64,000 nucleotides of DNA from RGIG4708 sp045633845 (lineage in GTDB: Bacteria > Bacillota > Clostridia > UMGS1810), in the NCBI GenBank assembly GCA_045633845.1, contig JAZQZC010000028.1:41436-105435 (forward strand). The letters run 5' to 3'. The notes beneath the pieces were generated by a model. The model searched no databases, was not told the DNA's origin, and was given only the letters and a program-made list of their open reading frames with translations. This document shows, piece after piece, positions 33,083 to 41,180 of this stretch. Every line of letters starts with the position of its first letter. Position 1 is the stretch's first letter. A program made the translations under genes and the position numbers.

Positions 33083-33778
33083 ATGCATAGAGGTAAGAAT
33101 TATTTAGAAAGCGCAAAATTGATCGAAAGATCAAAGCAGTATGATGCTGCCGAAGCTTTTGACCTTGTAATCAAAGCTTCAAAAGCAAAGTTTGACGAAA
33201 CAGTAGAAGCACACATCAGACTTGGTGTTGACTCAAGACACGCTGATCAGCAGGTTAGAGGTGCAGTTGTACTTCCTAACGGTACAGGTAAAAAGGTTAG
33301 AGTGCTCGTTTTTGCTAAGGGCGAAAATGTAGACATTGCACTCCAGAATGGTGCAGATTACGCAGGCGGCGAGGAGCTCGTTGCAAAAATTCAGAATGAA
33401 AACTGGTTTGAATTTGACGTAGTTGTTGCAACTCCTGATATGATGGGTCTTGTTGGTAGAATTGGTAGAGTACTTGGTCCTAAAGGCCTTATGCCTAACC
33501 CAAAAGCCGGCACAGTTACACCTGATGTTGCAAAAGCAGTAAACGATATCAAGGCAGGTAAAATTGAATACCGCCTTGACAAAACAAACATTATTCACTG
33601 CCCAATTGGTAAAGTATCATTTGGTACCGAAAAATTGATGCAAAACTTTAACACACTTATGACAGCAGTTATCAAAGCAAAACCTGCTGCAGCTAAAGGT
33701 CAGTACCTTAGAAGCGTAAGTGTTACATCAACAATGGGCCCCGGCGTTAAAATTAACGCTGCAAAACTTAGCGAATAA
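33083..33778 (+). CDS. rplA: 50S ribosomal protein L1
   Basis: The protein has 231 residues, full length. The signatures GLMPNPKAGTVT and VVATPDMMGLVGRIGRVLGPK are clear. ATG 33083 follows AAGGAGG. L1 forms the ribosomal stalk at the E site and in many bacteria represses its own rplK-rplA mRNA. A separate promoter follows for rplJL. Confidence 0.98.
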   Translation: MHRGKNYLESAKLIERSKQYDAAEAFDLVIKASKAKFDETVEAHIRLGVDSRHADQQVRGAVVLPNGTGKKVRVLVFAKGENVDIALQNGADYAGGEELVAKIQNENWFEFDVVVATPDMMGLVGRIGRVLGPKGLMPNPKAGTVTPDVAKAVNDIKAGKIEYRLDKTNIIHCPIGKVSFGTEKLMQNFNTLMTAVIKAKPAAAKGQYLRSVSVTSTMGPGVKINAAKLSE

Positions 33779-33789
33779 TAAAAAAAGTA

Positions 33790-33818
33790 TTGACAAATAT
33801 CATTTTGTGTGATATACT
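33790..33818 (+). promoter_or_regulatory. rplJL promoter
   Basis: TTGACA (33790-33795), 17 bases, TATACT (33813-33818), placed between rplA and the L10 leader. Confidence 0.85.
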
Positions 33819-33825
33819 GTCATAG

Positions 33826-33932
33826 TGTCCGCAGACAGTAGGTACAAAAATAAATCCTACCGAGGAATCAAGTAATAATTTTATGGATTTATTATGGGTT
33901 TCTCGTGCTTCGGACAAGAGAAACCCTTTTTA
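33826..33932 (+). ncRNA. Ribosomal protein L10 leader
   Basis: The leader has GTCCGCAGACAGTAGGTAC followed by CCTACCGAGGA, the core of the L10 leader that binds the L10(L12)4 complex. It ends in the hairpin GGGTTTCTC/GAGAAACCC with a T run (33896-33932), which acts as an attenuator. Excess L10 lowers rplJL expression. Confidence 0.85.
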
Positions 33933-33967
33933 TTATGGTGTTTTAAATTAACTGGGAGGTGAAACGA

Positions 33968-34654
33968 ATGCCAAACGCAAGCGTATTAGAACAGAAAAAA
34001 GCTGTCGTAGCTGAATTGATTGAAAAATTAAAAGCAGCTCAGGCAGGTGTAATTGTAGATTACAGAGGTCTTACAGTTGAAGAGGACACAAAACTCCGTA
34101 CCAAACTTCGTGAAGCAGGTGTTGAATATAAGGTTGTTAAAAACACTCTTACAAGATTTGCTATCAAAGAGCTTGGCTACGATGAAATAGATGAAGCTCT
34201 CAACGGTCCTTCATCACTCGCTATCAGCGAAACAGACCCTGTAGCTCCTGCAAAAGTTATTTCTGACTTTGCAAAAACTAACGAAAATCTTACGATTAAG
34301 GCTGGCTTCCTTGATGGAAAGGTAATTTCACTCGATGAAATAAAAACTCTTGCCAACACCCCATCAAAAGAAGTACTTATCGCAAAGATTATGGGCAGCT
34401 TGAACTCACCTGTATCAAAACTTGTAAGAACATTGCAGGCTTTGGTAGACAATGGTGTAGAGCCGTCTGAAATTAACCTTGGTGCTAAAGAAGAATCTGC
34501 TCCTGCAGAAGCAGCAGTAGAAGAGGCACCTGCAGCAGAAGTTGCCAATGAAGCAGCACCTGCTGAGGAAGTTGTAGCCGAAGATGCTCCGGCTGCTGAA
34601 GAAACAGTTACAGAAGAAGCTCCTGCAGAGGATGCAGCTCCTGTAGAAGAATAA
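33968..34654 (+). CDS. rplJ: 50S ribosomal protein L10 with acidic tail
   Basis: The protein has 228 residues, against about 165-175 in most bacteria. The normal L10 body (AGVIVDYRGLTVEEDTKLR, EYKVVKNTLTRFA) ends near residue 170. About 55 further residues consist almost only of Ala, Glu, Pro, Val and Asp in imperfect repeats such as APAEEVV, APAAEE and APAEDAAP. ATG 33968 lies after GGGAGGTGAAACG; a GTG three codons upstream is inside the ribosome site. It anchors the L12 stalk dimers. The tail seems disordered and its use is unknown. Confidence 0.95.
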   Translation: MPNASVLEQKKAVVAELIEKLKAAQAGVIVDYRGLTVEEDTKLRTKLREAGVEYKVVKNTLTRFAIKELGYDEIDEALNGPSSLAISETDPVAPAKVISDFAKTNENLTIKAGFLDGKVISLDEIKTLANTPSKEVLIAKIMGSLNSPVSKLVRTLQALVDNGVEPSEINLGAKEESAPAEAAVEEAPAAEVANEAAPAEEVVAEDAPAAEETVTEEAPAEDAAPVEE

Positions 34655-34685
34655 TTTAAAAATATTAACCGGGAGGTAAATTAAA

Positions 34686-35057
34686 ATGAGTAATATTGAA
34701 AACATTTTAGCTGAAATTAAAGAACTTAAATTGTTAGAAGTTGCTGAATTGGTAAAATTGATGGAAGAAGAATTTGGTGTTAGCGCTGCTGCTCCTGTAG
34801 CTGTTGCTGGCGTTGCTGCTGCAGGCGGTGAAGCTGCTGCAGAAAAAACTGAATTCAACGTTGTACTCAAATCAGCAGGCGAAGCTAAACTCAAAGTTGT
34901 TAAAGCTGTTAGAGAAGCTACTGGTCTTGGCCTCAAAGAAGCTAAAGACATTGTTGATGGTGCTCCTTCAACAATCAAAGAAGGCGTTGCTAAAGACGAA
35001 GCTGAAAAAATCAAAGCTGCTCTTGAAGAAGCAGGCGCAACAGTTGAATTGGCATAA
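34686..35057 (+). CDS. rplL: 50S ribosomal protein L7/L12
   Basis: The protein has 123 residues: N-terminal dimerisation part (ILAEIKELKLLEVAELVKLM), Ala/Gly hinge at about 37-55, and factor-binding C-terminal domain with EAKLKVVKAVREATGLGLKEAK. ATG 34686 follows GGGAGG. It is translated with rplJ 31 bases upstream and ends at a clear terminator. Confidence 0.98.
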   Translation: MSNIENILAEIKELKLLEVAELVKLMEEEFGVSAAAPVAVAGVAAAGGEAAAEKTEFNVVLKSAGEAKLKVVKAVREATGLGLKEAKDIVDGAPSTIKEGVAKDEAEKIKAALEEAGATVELA

Positions 35058-35080
35058 TTTAACCGTTAATTTAGAACAAC

Positions 35081-35112
35081 AAAAATCCAATCCTAAGAGG
35101 ATTGGATTTTTT
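35081..35112 (+). terminator. Terminator of rplJL
   Basis: AAAAATCCAATCCT-AAG-AGGATTGGATTTTTT. Confidence 0.9.
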
Positions 35113-35209
35113 GTTTTTTATAAATATAGTCAGTTAATTAATTATACTTGCAAAATACGTCAAAATGTGCTAAAATAACGTTAGAAATATGTATTGGAGA
35201 TGTTTTTAC

Positions 35210-35848
35210 GTGAAAGAAAAAGGGGTTTCATCCGTAGTCGTAAAGCGCCTGCCAAGGTACTACAGATATCTGGATGATTTGTTAAAAAAGGGTATTAACA
35301 GAATTTCATCAACCGAGCTCAGCGAAAAAATGGGTGTTACAGCCTCACAGATACGTCAGGATTTAAACTGCTTTGGCGGTTTTGGTCAGCAGGGCTACGG
35401 CTACAATGTGGAAATGCTGCACGCCAAAATAGCAGGTATTCTGGGCATAGACAGAGGTTACAAAATGATAATTGTTGGTGCAGGTCACCTTGGTCACGCA
35501 CTTGCCAACCATACCAACTTTCAAAAACGCGGATTTGAGCTTGTGGGCTTGTATGATACATCAAAGGATGTAATTGGTACTCAAATTGCAGGCTTGACCG
35601 TAGAGGATTATAGTAACATATCATCATCGCTCGGCAGCAACAAAGCCGATATAGCAATACTTGCAGTTCCAAAGGCCGCGGTAAATTCTGTTGCCGAAAC
35701 TCTTGTATCAAACGGAGTAAAGGCGTTGCTCAACTTTACTTATGCAGAGCTAAATCTGCCGTCAAATATCAGGGTTGAAAATGTGCACATAAGTGACACT
35801 CTTATGACTCTGTCTTACGGACTTACAAACCAAATATTCAAAGATTAA
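35210..35848 (+). CDS. rex: Redox-sensing transcriptional repressor Rex
   Basis: It senses the NADH/NAD ratio and represses fermentation genes. The protein has 212 residues. The winged helix covers about 1-75 (VVKRLPRYYRYLDDLL, SSTELSEKMGVTASQIRQDLNCFG). The Rossmann domain has VGAGHLGHALANH and ends in the domain-swapped helix LSYGLTNQIFKD. Start GTG 35210 is about ten bases after TTGGAG; the upstream ATG has no ribosome site. No clear Rex operator is present before its own gene. Confidence 0.95.
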   Translation: MKEKGVSSVVVKRLPRYYRYLDDLLKKGINRISSTELSEKMGVTASQIRQDLNCFGGFGQQGYGYNVEMLHAKIAGILGIDRGYKMIIVGAGHLGHALANHTNFQKRGFELVGLYDTSKDVIGTQIAGLTVEDYSNISSSLGSNKADIAILAVPKAAVNSVAETLVSNGVKALLNFTYAELNLPSNIRVENVHISDTLMTLSYGLTNQIFKD

Positions 35849-35877
35849 AGACAAATCGTAACTGATTTGTCTTTTTT
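35847..35877 (+). terminator. Terminator of rex
   Basis: AAAGACAAATC/GATTTGTCTTTTTT directly at the rex stop codon. Confidence 0.85.
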
Positions 35878-35917
35878 GCTTTTTGTGTGCATATATTTGT
35901 TATAGGAGGTGCAGACA

Positions 35918-36301
35918 ATGGCAGAATTTGGATATTTTACAGCACGAGTTTATACTTCTAAAGGAGAAATTCCCGTCAGCGATGCGTCGGTTGTAATAGA
36001 GAATTATGATATGTCATCAATTCTCGGAGCACGCGTCACCGACGAGAACGGCAAAATCACACCCATTATTATCAACACACCAAAGAAAAGTGAGTCACAA
36101 AGCCCTGGAGCAGAGGAGGCTCCCTTTGCTAGTGTTAATGTAAGAATAAGCCATCCAAGGTATTATACATATTATATCCGCAACGCACAGGTATTTGAGG
36201 GCGAAACCTCAATGGCTGATGCAGAGCTTATTCCTATTGATTACACTGCAGATTATCCCTTTAAGGCGTTTGATTTTAATGTAACGCCGCAAAATCTTTA
36301 A
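35918..36301 (+). CDS. SleC N-terminal-domain-like protein
   Basis: The protein has 127 residues with no signal peptide. It has a beta-sandwich, CnaB/transthyretin-like pattern: GYFTARVYTSKGEIPVSDAS, then VTDENGKITPIIINTPK and VNVRISHPRYYTYYIRNAQVF. As I recall it, clostridial SleC (spore cortex-lytic enzyme) begins with a comparable pro-domain covalently joined to the rest. Here it is a separate gene 11 bases before the catalytic part. It may act as a chaperone or inhibitor of the lytic enzyme in the dormant spore; this is inference. ATG 35918 follows GGAGGTG. Confidence 0.65.
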   Translation: MAEFGYFTARVYTSKGEIPVSDASVVIENYDMSSILGARVTDENGKITPIIINTPKKSESQSPGAEEAPFASVNVRISHPRYYTYYIRNAQVFEGETSMADAELIPIDYTADYPFKAFDFNVTPQNL

Positions 36302-36312
36302 GGAGGTAGCAA

Positions 36313-37485
36313 ATGCCTGATACCATAATAACTCCTTATGTGCCAAGCTATATTACCGTTCACCTTGGCGCACCCGATTCCAATGCGGAAAATGTGACGG
36401 TGTCTTTTCCTGATTATATAAAAAATGTTGCATCAAGCGAAATATATCCCACTTGGAGTGAAGCGGCTATTATAGCAAATATCTATGCACAGATTTCTTT
36501 TGCGCTCAACAGAGTGTACACCGCCTTTTACCCAAGTCAAGGGTATGATTTCAACATTACATCCTCTACAGCATATGACCAGAAGTTTATACGTGGCAGA
36601 AATATTTTTTCAAACATCGACCAGCTTGTAGACGGAATGTTTAATTCTTACATACGACGTGTAGGCTTCATAGAGCCTCTTGCCGCAAAATACTGCAACG
36701 GAACCACTGTTACCTGCAACGGGCTTTCACAGTGGGGCAGCGAGCAGCTCGCGCGCCAGGGTTACAGCTCAATTGATATTTTAAAATACTATTACGGTGA
36801 CAATATCGAAATTGTGACCAACGCACCAATAACAGATTTTACTGAGTCATACCCGGGCACTCCCATACGGTTTGGCGATACCGGTGAGGCAGTAATAGCA
36901 ATCCAAAGGTCGCTAAATGAAATAAGCAACAATTACCCCCGTATTCCAAAGGTATCTGTAGACGGAATTTTTGGCGAAAGCACCGAAAATGCAGTAAAAA
37001 CTCTGCAAAGCATATTCAATTTAACACCCGACGGTGTTGTAGGGCTTGCAACCTGGTACAAAATTGTATATCTGTATGTTGGCATCAGGCGCCTTGCTGA
37101 GCTTAACTCCCGCGGGCAGCAGCTTCGGGGTATTTCGTTTGAATATCCAAATGTGGTTGCTATTGGTGACAGAGGCGAAAAGGTTACCATTGCACAGTTC
37201 TTACTGTCTGTAATAGCCGAATTTTACGATACTGTGCCATTTGTTGCAATAGATGGAATATTTGGTCAGAGCACCCAAAATGCAGTAAGAGAGTTTCAGC
37301 GTACCTTTGATTTGCCTATAACCGGTGTTATAACACAAAGCGTGTGGAATGCTATGTATGATGTTTTTGTAAGTGTAGACAACGAGCTTACCACAATAGA
37401 TTACGGCGCCCAGCTTGACAATTTGCTAAACGGCAACAGTCAAAATCAGGGCAGTAATCTAAGCTACGGCGATTCGGATTTTTAG
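36313..37485 (+). CDS. SleC-like spore cortex-lytic enzyme with two peptidoglycan-binding domains
   Basis: The protein has 390 residues. Residues about 10-180 form a SpoIID/SleC-like lytic transglycosylase region: FPDYIKNVASSEIYPTW holds the likely catalytic Glu, followed by NRVYTAFYPSQGYDF, FIRGRNIFSNIDQLVD and NGLSQWGSEQLARQGY. Two PG_binding_1 domains follow at about 190-255 (IQRSLNEISNNYPRIP) and 275-345 (VDGIFGQ-type repeat). SleC degrades spore cortex during germination in clostridia. No pro-peptide is encoded in this gene, so activation must differ from the Csp-cleaved form. ATG 36313 follows AGGAGG. Confidence 0.75.
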   Translation: MPDTIITPYVPSYITVHLGAPDSNAENVTVSFPDYIKNVASSEIYPTWSEAAIIANIYAQISFALNRVYTAFYPSQGYDFNITSSTAYDQKFIRGRNIFSNIDQLVDGMFNSYIRRVGFIEPLAAKYCNGTTVTCNGLSQWGSEQLARQGYSSIDILKYYYGDNIEIVTNAPITDFTESYPGTPIRFGDTGEAVIAIQRSLNEISNNYPRIPKVSVDGIFGESTENAVKTLQSIFNLTPDGVVGLATWYKIVYLYVGIRRLAELNSRGQQLRGISFEYPNVVAIGDRGEKVTIAQFLLSVIAEFYDTVPFVAIDGIFGQSTQNAVREFQRTFDLPITGVITQSVWNAMYDVFVSVDNELTTIDYGAQLDNLLNGNSQNQGSNLSYGDSDF

Positions 37486-37497
37486 GAGGTGCTTATT

Positions 37498-38016
37498 ATG
37501 CCAAACAGAGAGGTTGGAAATATAGAAAGTGTGCAAATGATGCTGCGCAATATTGCGGGTGAAAATGACGATGTAGCAACTGTAGTTCCCGATGGTATAT
37601 TTGGACCCCAGACACTTGAGTCTGTGCAGAGCTTTCAGCAAAAATACGGGCTTGAGCCGACGGGGGTGGTTGATTTTGACACATGGAACAGAATTGTAGA
37701 TGTGTCCGAGGCAATAGATGCTGCAACCAATCCCGGCAGACCTGTGCTTGCCTTCAACGAGACCAACGAGGAGATACTGCCCGGGCAGACAGAGCTTGAG
37801 CTTTATGTAATTCAGGCGATGATGAAGGCACTTGCGCAGGTGGTAGCCGATTTGGTCGACCTTGAAATCACGGGCACACACGATATGCCTTCTGTAAACG
37901 CAGTCAAAAAAATACAGATTTCTATGGGGATGGAGGATGACGGAATAATTACCATTGAGTTTTACAACAATCTTTCACATCTTTATGAGGTATTTGTGAC
38001 CCGCAGGAGAATTTAA
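37498..38016 (+). CDS. Peptidoglycan-binding protein, third gene of the SleC-like set
   Basis: The protein has 172 residues. One PG_binding_1 domain covers about 5-70 (ESVQMMLRNIA, VPDGIFGPQTLESVQSFQQKYG, GVVDFDTWNRIV). A second, degenerate copy appears in the C-terminal half (LYVIQAMMKALAQV, MPSVNAVKKIQISMGM). No catalytic domain and no signal sequence are visible. Its spacing of 12 bases and shared theme point to co-translation with the two preceding genes and a role in cortex recognition. ATG 37498 follows AGGAGG. Confidence 0.75.
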   Translation: MPNREVGNIESVQMMLRNIAGENDDVATVVPDGIFGPQTLESVQSFQQKYGLEPTGVVDFDTWNRIVDVSEAIDAATNPGRPVLAFNETNEEILPGQTELELYVIQAMMKALAQVVADLVDLEITGTHDMPSVNAVKKIQISMGMEDDGIITIEFYNNLSHLYEVFVTRRRI

Positions 38017-38036
38017 AACTGATAATTAAAAAATAT

Positions 38037-38065
38037 TTTACAAATCAATCAATGTGTGATACAAT
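38037..38065 (+). promoter_or_regulatory. azlCD promoter
   Basis: TTTACA (38037-38042), 17 bases, TACAAT (38060-38065), 29 bases before the azlC ATG. Confidence 0.65.
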
Positions 38066-38094
38066 GATGTAAGCAATTATTTTGAGGAGTACAT

Positions 38095-38805
38095 ATGAAA
38101 AAGCAACAATTTACACAGGGAATAAAAGACGGCATACCTATTTGCCTGGGATATTTTTCGGTATCAATGGCGTTTGGTCTGGCAGCTGTATTAAAGGGGC
38201 TTCCTCTTTGGTCTGCGCTTGTTATGTCACTTACCAATGTAACAAGCGCAGGTCAGTTTGCAGGAGTGGGCATACTTGCCGCAGGAGGCAGCCTTTTTGA
38301 GCTTGCCGTTACAACACTTATTATTAATATACGATATTTTTTAATGTCGCTGTCAGTATCTCAAAAGGCGTCGGACACTATGACTTTGCCCCAGCGTTTC
38401 GCAGTATCGTTTGGCATAACAGACGAGATTTTTGCAGTGTCTATGCAGCACAAGGGGGAGCTTACTGCCGCATATATGGCAGGACTCATATTTACACCTG
38501 TATTGGGCTGGACTCTCGGTACACTCGCCGGAGCGGCTGCAACATCCTTTATGCCGCCGCTGCTTTCATCCGCAATGGGCGTGGCGCTATATGGTATGTT
38601 TATTGCAATAATTATACCGCCGGCACGAGAGAGTAAAAGCATACTTATTACAATAATACTGGCAATAACAGCAAGTGTGGGCTTTAATTATGTGCCTTTA
38701 TTAAAAGCAGTATCGGAAGGCTGGTCAATAATCATTATTACTGTGCTTGTCAGCGCAATTGCCGCAACCCTTTTCCCGATTGAAACAGAAAAGGAGGCGG
38801 AGTGA
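38095..38805 (+). CDS. azlC: Branched-chain amino acid exporter large subunit
   Basis: The protein has 236 residues and about seven membrane helices. The signatures DGIPICLGYFSVSMAFGL, TSAGQFAGVG, LIINIRYFLMSLS and FGITDEIFAV are standard for AzlC. With AzlD it exports branched-chain amino acids. ATG 38095 follows GAGG. Its stop overlaps the azlD start by four bases (GTGATGA context). Confidence 0.94.
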   Translation: MKKQQFTQGIKDGIPICLGYFSVSMAFGLAAVLKGLPLWSALVMSLTNVTSAGQFAGVGILAAGGSLFELAVTTLIINIRYFLMSLSVSQKASDTMTLPQRFAVSFGITDEIFAVSMQHKGELTAAYMAGLIFTPVLGWTLGTLAGAAATSFMPPLLSSAMGVALYGMFIAIIIPPARESKSILITIILAITASVGFNYVPLLKAVSEGWSIIIITVLVSAIAATLFPIETEKEAE

Positions 38806-39116
38806 TGAAAACACTATACCTTGCACTTGGTATTGCCGTTATGGCAATCACAACATACATAATCCGCGCTTTTCCTATGGTTATTTTTCGCAAAAGGATA
38901 AGCAACGTGTGGGTACGCTCCTTTTTGCATTATGTTCCTTATGCGGTGCTCAGCGCAATGACATTTCCTGCAGTTTTTGATAGTACAGGTACAACGGGAA
39001 GCGCAGTTGCAGCAACTGTCGTTGCAGTAATACTTGCATATTTTAAGCGAGGACTTTTAACAGTTGCAATAGGTGCGGCACTTGCTGCATTTGTTATGTT
39101 GTATTTAAGATTATAA
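38802..39116 (+). CDS. azlD: Branched-chain amino acid exporter small subunit
   Basis: The protein has 104 residues and four helices. IRAFPMVIFR and FLHYVPYAVLSAMTFPAVF are typical of AzlD. It overlaps azlC by four bases and is the obligate partner. The ribosome site AAGGAGG lies inside the azlC 3' end. Confidence 0.93.
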   Translation: MMKTLYLALGIAVMAITTYIIRAFPMVIFRKRISNVWVRSFLHYVPYAVLSAMTFPAVFDSTGTTGSAVAATVVAVILAYFKRGLLTVAIGAALAAFVMLYLRL

Positions 39117-39226
39117 GAATGTGCACCCATTGTACACTTCAACTTCCCTGCCTCTCAATCTTGAGGGATGTAGGTTAACTTTCTTTTTATTCCGAAAATT
39201 ACAACTTAAAAGTAGTAATTTTCCAC

Positions 39227-39270
39227 ATAACACAAAAAAGTTCGCATTTTAGCGAACTTTTTTGTGTTAT
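39227..39270. terminator. Bidirectional terminator after azlCD
   Basis: A 19-bp arm (ATAACACAAAAAAGTTCGC) and its complement around ATTTTA. It can end azlCD on the plus strand and the tRNA transcript on the minus strand. A smaller stem GAAAATTAC/GTAATTTTC lies just upstream at 39194-39223. Confidence 0.85.
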
Positions 39271-39332
39271 AAAATACCTGATTTTGAAAACAAAAAATGA
39301 CAGAACATAGTTATAATATGCTCTGCCATTTT

Positions 39333-39408
39333 TGGTACACCATCACGGGCTCGAACCGTGGACACCCTGATTAAGAGTCAGGTGCTCTACCAACTGAGCT
39401 AATGGTGC
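39333..39408 (-). tRNA. tRNA-Lys (anticodon CTT)
   Basis: A full 76-base cloverleaf on the minus strand: acceptor GCACCAT/ATGGTGT, D-arm with AGCTCAGTTGGTAGAGC, anticodon stem CCTGA/TCAGG around CTCTTAA (anticodon CTT), T-arm with GGTTCGAGCCC, and an encoded CCA end. Confidence 0.96.
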
Positions 39409-39549
39409 ATATGTATTTTGCAACAACATTGTTATTATATCTCATTTGATTTTGTTTGTCAATACTTTTTTGCATATAAAAGCTTGAATTTTTTGAGATG
39501 TGTGATATAATACAACTGTATAAAATATTGTAACTCTTTTAAAATGGTA

Positions 39550-39719
39550 AGGCAATAACGTGAAAGTTCCTTTCGCGTTATTGCCTCTGGCGCATTTGAT
39601 AGCCCATGCGAATTTTTCTTCGCGTTCGCTCAGAAACGCACATGGGCGTAAAAATCTCTTATCATTCCTTGCCATACGGATAAGAGAAATTTAATTACTA
39701 TATGTGCCTACGTATGGCA
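39550..39719. repeat. Hairpin-rich element upstream of dus
   Basis: Four nested or adjacent pairings: AGGCAATAACG/CGTTATTGCCT (39550-39586), GCCCATG/CATGGGC (39602-39647), TCTCTTATC/GATAAGAGA (39655-39687), and TGCCATACG (39670-39678) with CGTATGGCA (39711-39719). The last pairs overlap, so alternative folds are possible. It ends 17 bases before the dus ATG. No gene is seen in this stretch. Confidence 0.45.
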
Positions 39720-39736
39720 GCGGAATGGAGATTTTT

Positions 39737-40669
39737 ATGAAATTATATTTTGCGCCCCTTGAAGGCATAACAACATATACATACAGAAATGCACATTTTG
39801 AGATGTTTGGCGGTTGTGACGAATACTATGCGCCTTTTATCACTCCCTGCGAAAACGAAAAGCTCAGTATAAAAAATATGCGTGATATTTTGCCTGAAAA
39901 CAACAAGGTAAAAGTAAAGGTTCAGGCACTTGCTTCAAGCGGCGGGGCTTTTGTGGATTTTACCAAAAAAATTGCAGAGCACGGATATGACGAGGTCAAT
40001 CTCAACGTGGGCTGTCCATCGGGCACCGTTGTAAAAAAGGGCAGAGGTGCCGGGGCACTTCGTGATACTGAAATGCTTAATGAATTTTTAAATTATATTT
40101 TTGAACATTCAGAGCTTAAAATTTCAATAAAAACACGAACGGGTTTTTACTCACATGATGAATTTGATGAATTGCTTGATATCTTTAATAAATACCCTGT
40201 GTCGGAGCTTATTGTCCATCCAAGAGTGAGGGAAGATTACTACAAACTAAAGCCAAATATGCAAAGCTTTGACAAGGCATACAACAATTGTGCTGCAATG
40301 CTGTGCTACAACGGAAATGTATATTCGGCAGAGGACTATACTAATATCGTCTGCAGCTATCCAAACTTAAACAGCATAATGATAGGCAGAGGCGCAATAA
40401 AAAACCCTGCCATATTCAGAGAGATAAAAGGCGGAGCAAAGCTTACCACGAGCGAGCTTGTAAGCTTTTCAAATTTGCTCGAAAAACGTTATTTTGAGCT
40501 GCTTGATTCGGATATGTATACACTTCATAAGCTTAAGGAAATATGGATATATGCCATGCAGAATTATCCCGAACAAAACAAAATCTTAAAGGCAGTAAAA
40601 AAATCAAACAAGCTTATAGAATTAAACAATGCAATCAATTGTTTGCCTGACATAGCAATTAATAATTGA
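39737..40669 (+). CDS. tRNA-dihydrouridine synthase
   Basis: FMN enzyme that reduces uridines in the tRNA D-loop. The protein has 310 residues. YFAPLEGITTYTYRNAHFE, the catalytic-cysteine motif NLNVGCPSGTVVKKGRGAG near residue 94, SIKTRTGF and the C-terminal MIGRGAIKNPAIF are all present. I start at ATG 39737, six bases after TGGAG. The exact Dus subfamily cannot be told, but the shape differs from the DusB normally linked to lysS. It is followed directly by a transporter pseudogene. Confidence 0.92.
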   Translation: MKLYFAPLEGITTYTYRNAHFEMFGGCDEYYAPFITPCENEKLSIKNMRDILPENNKVKVKVQALASSGGAFVDFTKKIAEHGYDEVNLNVGCPSGTVVKKGRGAGALRDTEMLNEFLNYIFEHSELKISIKTRTGFYSHDEFDELLDIFNKYPVSELIVHPRVREDYYKLKPNMQSFDKAYNNCAAMLCYNGNVYSAEDYTNIVCSYPNLNSIMIGRGAIKNPAIFREIKGGAKLTTSELVSFSNLLEKRYFELLDSDMYTLHKLKEIWIYAMQNYPEQNKILKAVKKSNKLIELNNAINCLPDIAINN

Positions 40670-40694
40670 TAATTGATAATTGAAAGGAATGTAT

Positions 40695-40921
40695 ATGGAA
40701 AGCTTAATTTTATCATTCAACGCGGTAACACCGTTGTTGTGACGCTGTTTAATGTGCTTGCGGTTGTGTGCTTTGAGGTATTCAGCACCAAACAGAGCTC
40801 ACTCAGCATCAAATCAATTGTAAAGGGCATTGCTTCAAATATTGTTGTATTTTCGTCGATGCTTTGCATAGTTACACTGTTTTGCTGGATATATGCACTC
40901 AGTGCTATTGGTTTATTTTAA
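40695..40921 (+). pseudogene. AEC-family permease remnant
   Basis: A ribosome site (GAAAGGAATGTAT) and ATG at 40695 open a frame MESLILSFNAVTPLL, the usual start of AEC transporters, but it stops after 15 codons. Another frame continues with TLFNVLAVVCFEVF and LSIKSIVKGIASN, which resembles the middle of such proteins, then jumps to FSSMLCIVTLFCWIYALSAIGLF, which resembles the C-terminus. Members have about 300-320 residues, so two internal deletions and a frameshift are implied. Three ATAATTG direct repeats lie just upstream. Confidence 0.75.
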
Positions 40922-40973
40922 AAAACAAAATTGGTCACAGCCGTGTGGGCAATTTTGATGAATAATTAATTAC

Positions 40974-41012
40974 AAATCCGTAAGACTAATATTGTCTTGC
41001 GGATTTTATTTA
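40974..41012 (+). terminator. Terminator upstream of pst
   Basis: AAATCCGTAAGAC/GTCTTGCGGATTT followed by TATTTATATTT. Confidence 0.75.
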
Positions 41013-41015
41013 TAT

Positions 41016-41116
41016 TTAACATTTGGTTACCAATCTTTAACATAAAGCTCGTTATTTAATTTTGATTTTGCATTTTATTACCAACAATTAACCAAACTGT
41101 GATTTCAGAATTAACA
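41016..41116 (+). promoter_or_regulatory. PHO-box-like direct repeats upstream of pstS
   Basis: TTAACA (41016), TTACCA (41027) and TTAACA (41037), then TTACCA (41078), TTAACC (41088) and TTAACA (41111). Spacing is 10-11 bases within each group, as in PhoP boxes of Firmicutes. A TATACT at 41127-41132 can serve as -10. Confidence 0.65.
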
Positions 41117-41180
41117 TTTTTCGGATTATACTTATATTGTACTCATCAAAGGGTAAAAAATTTTAAGGAGAGTGATTTTA

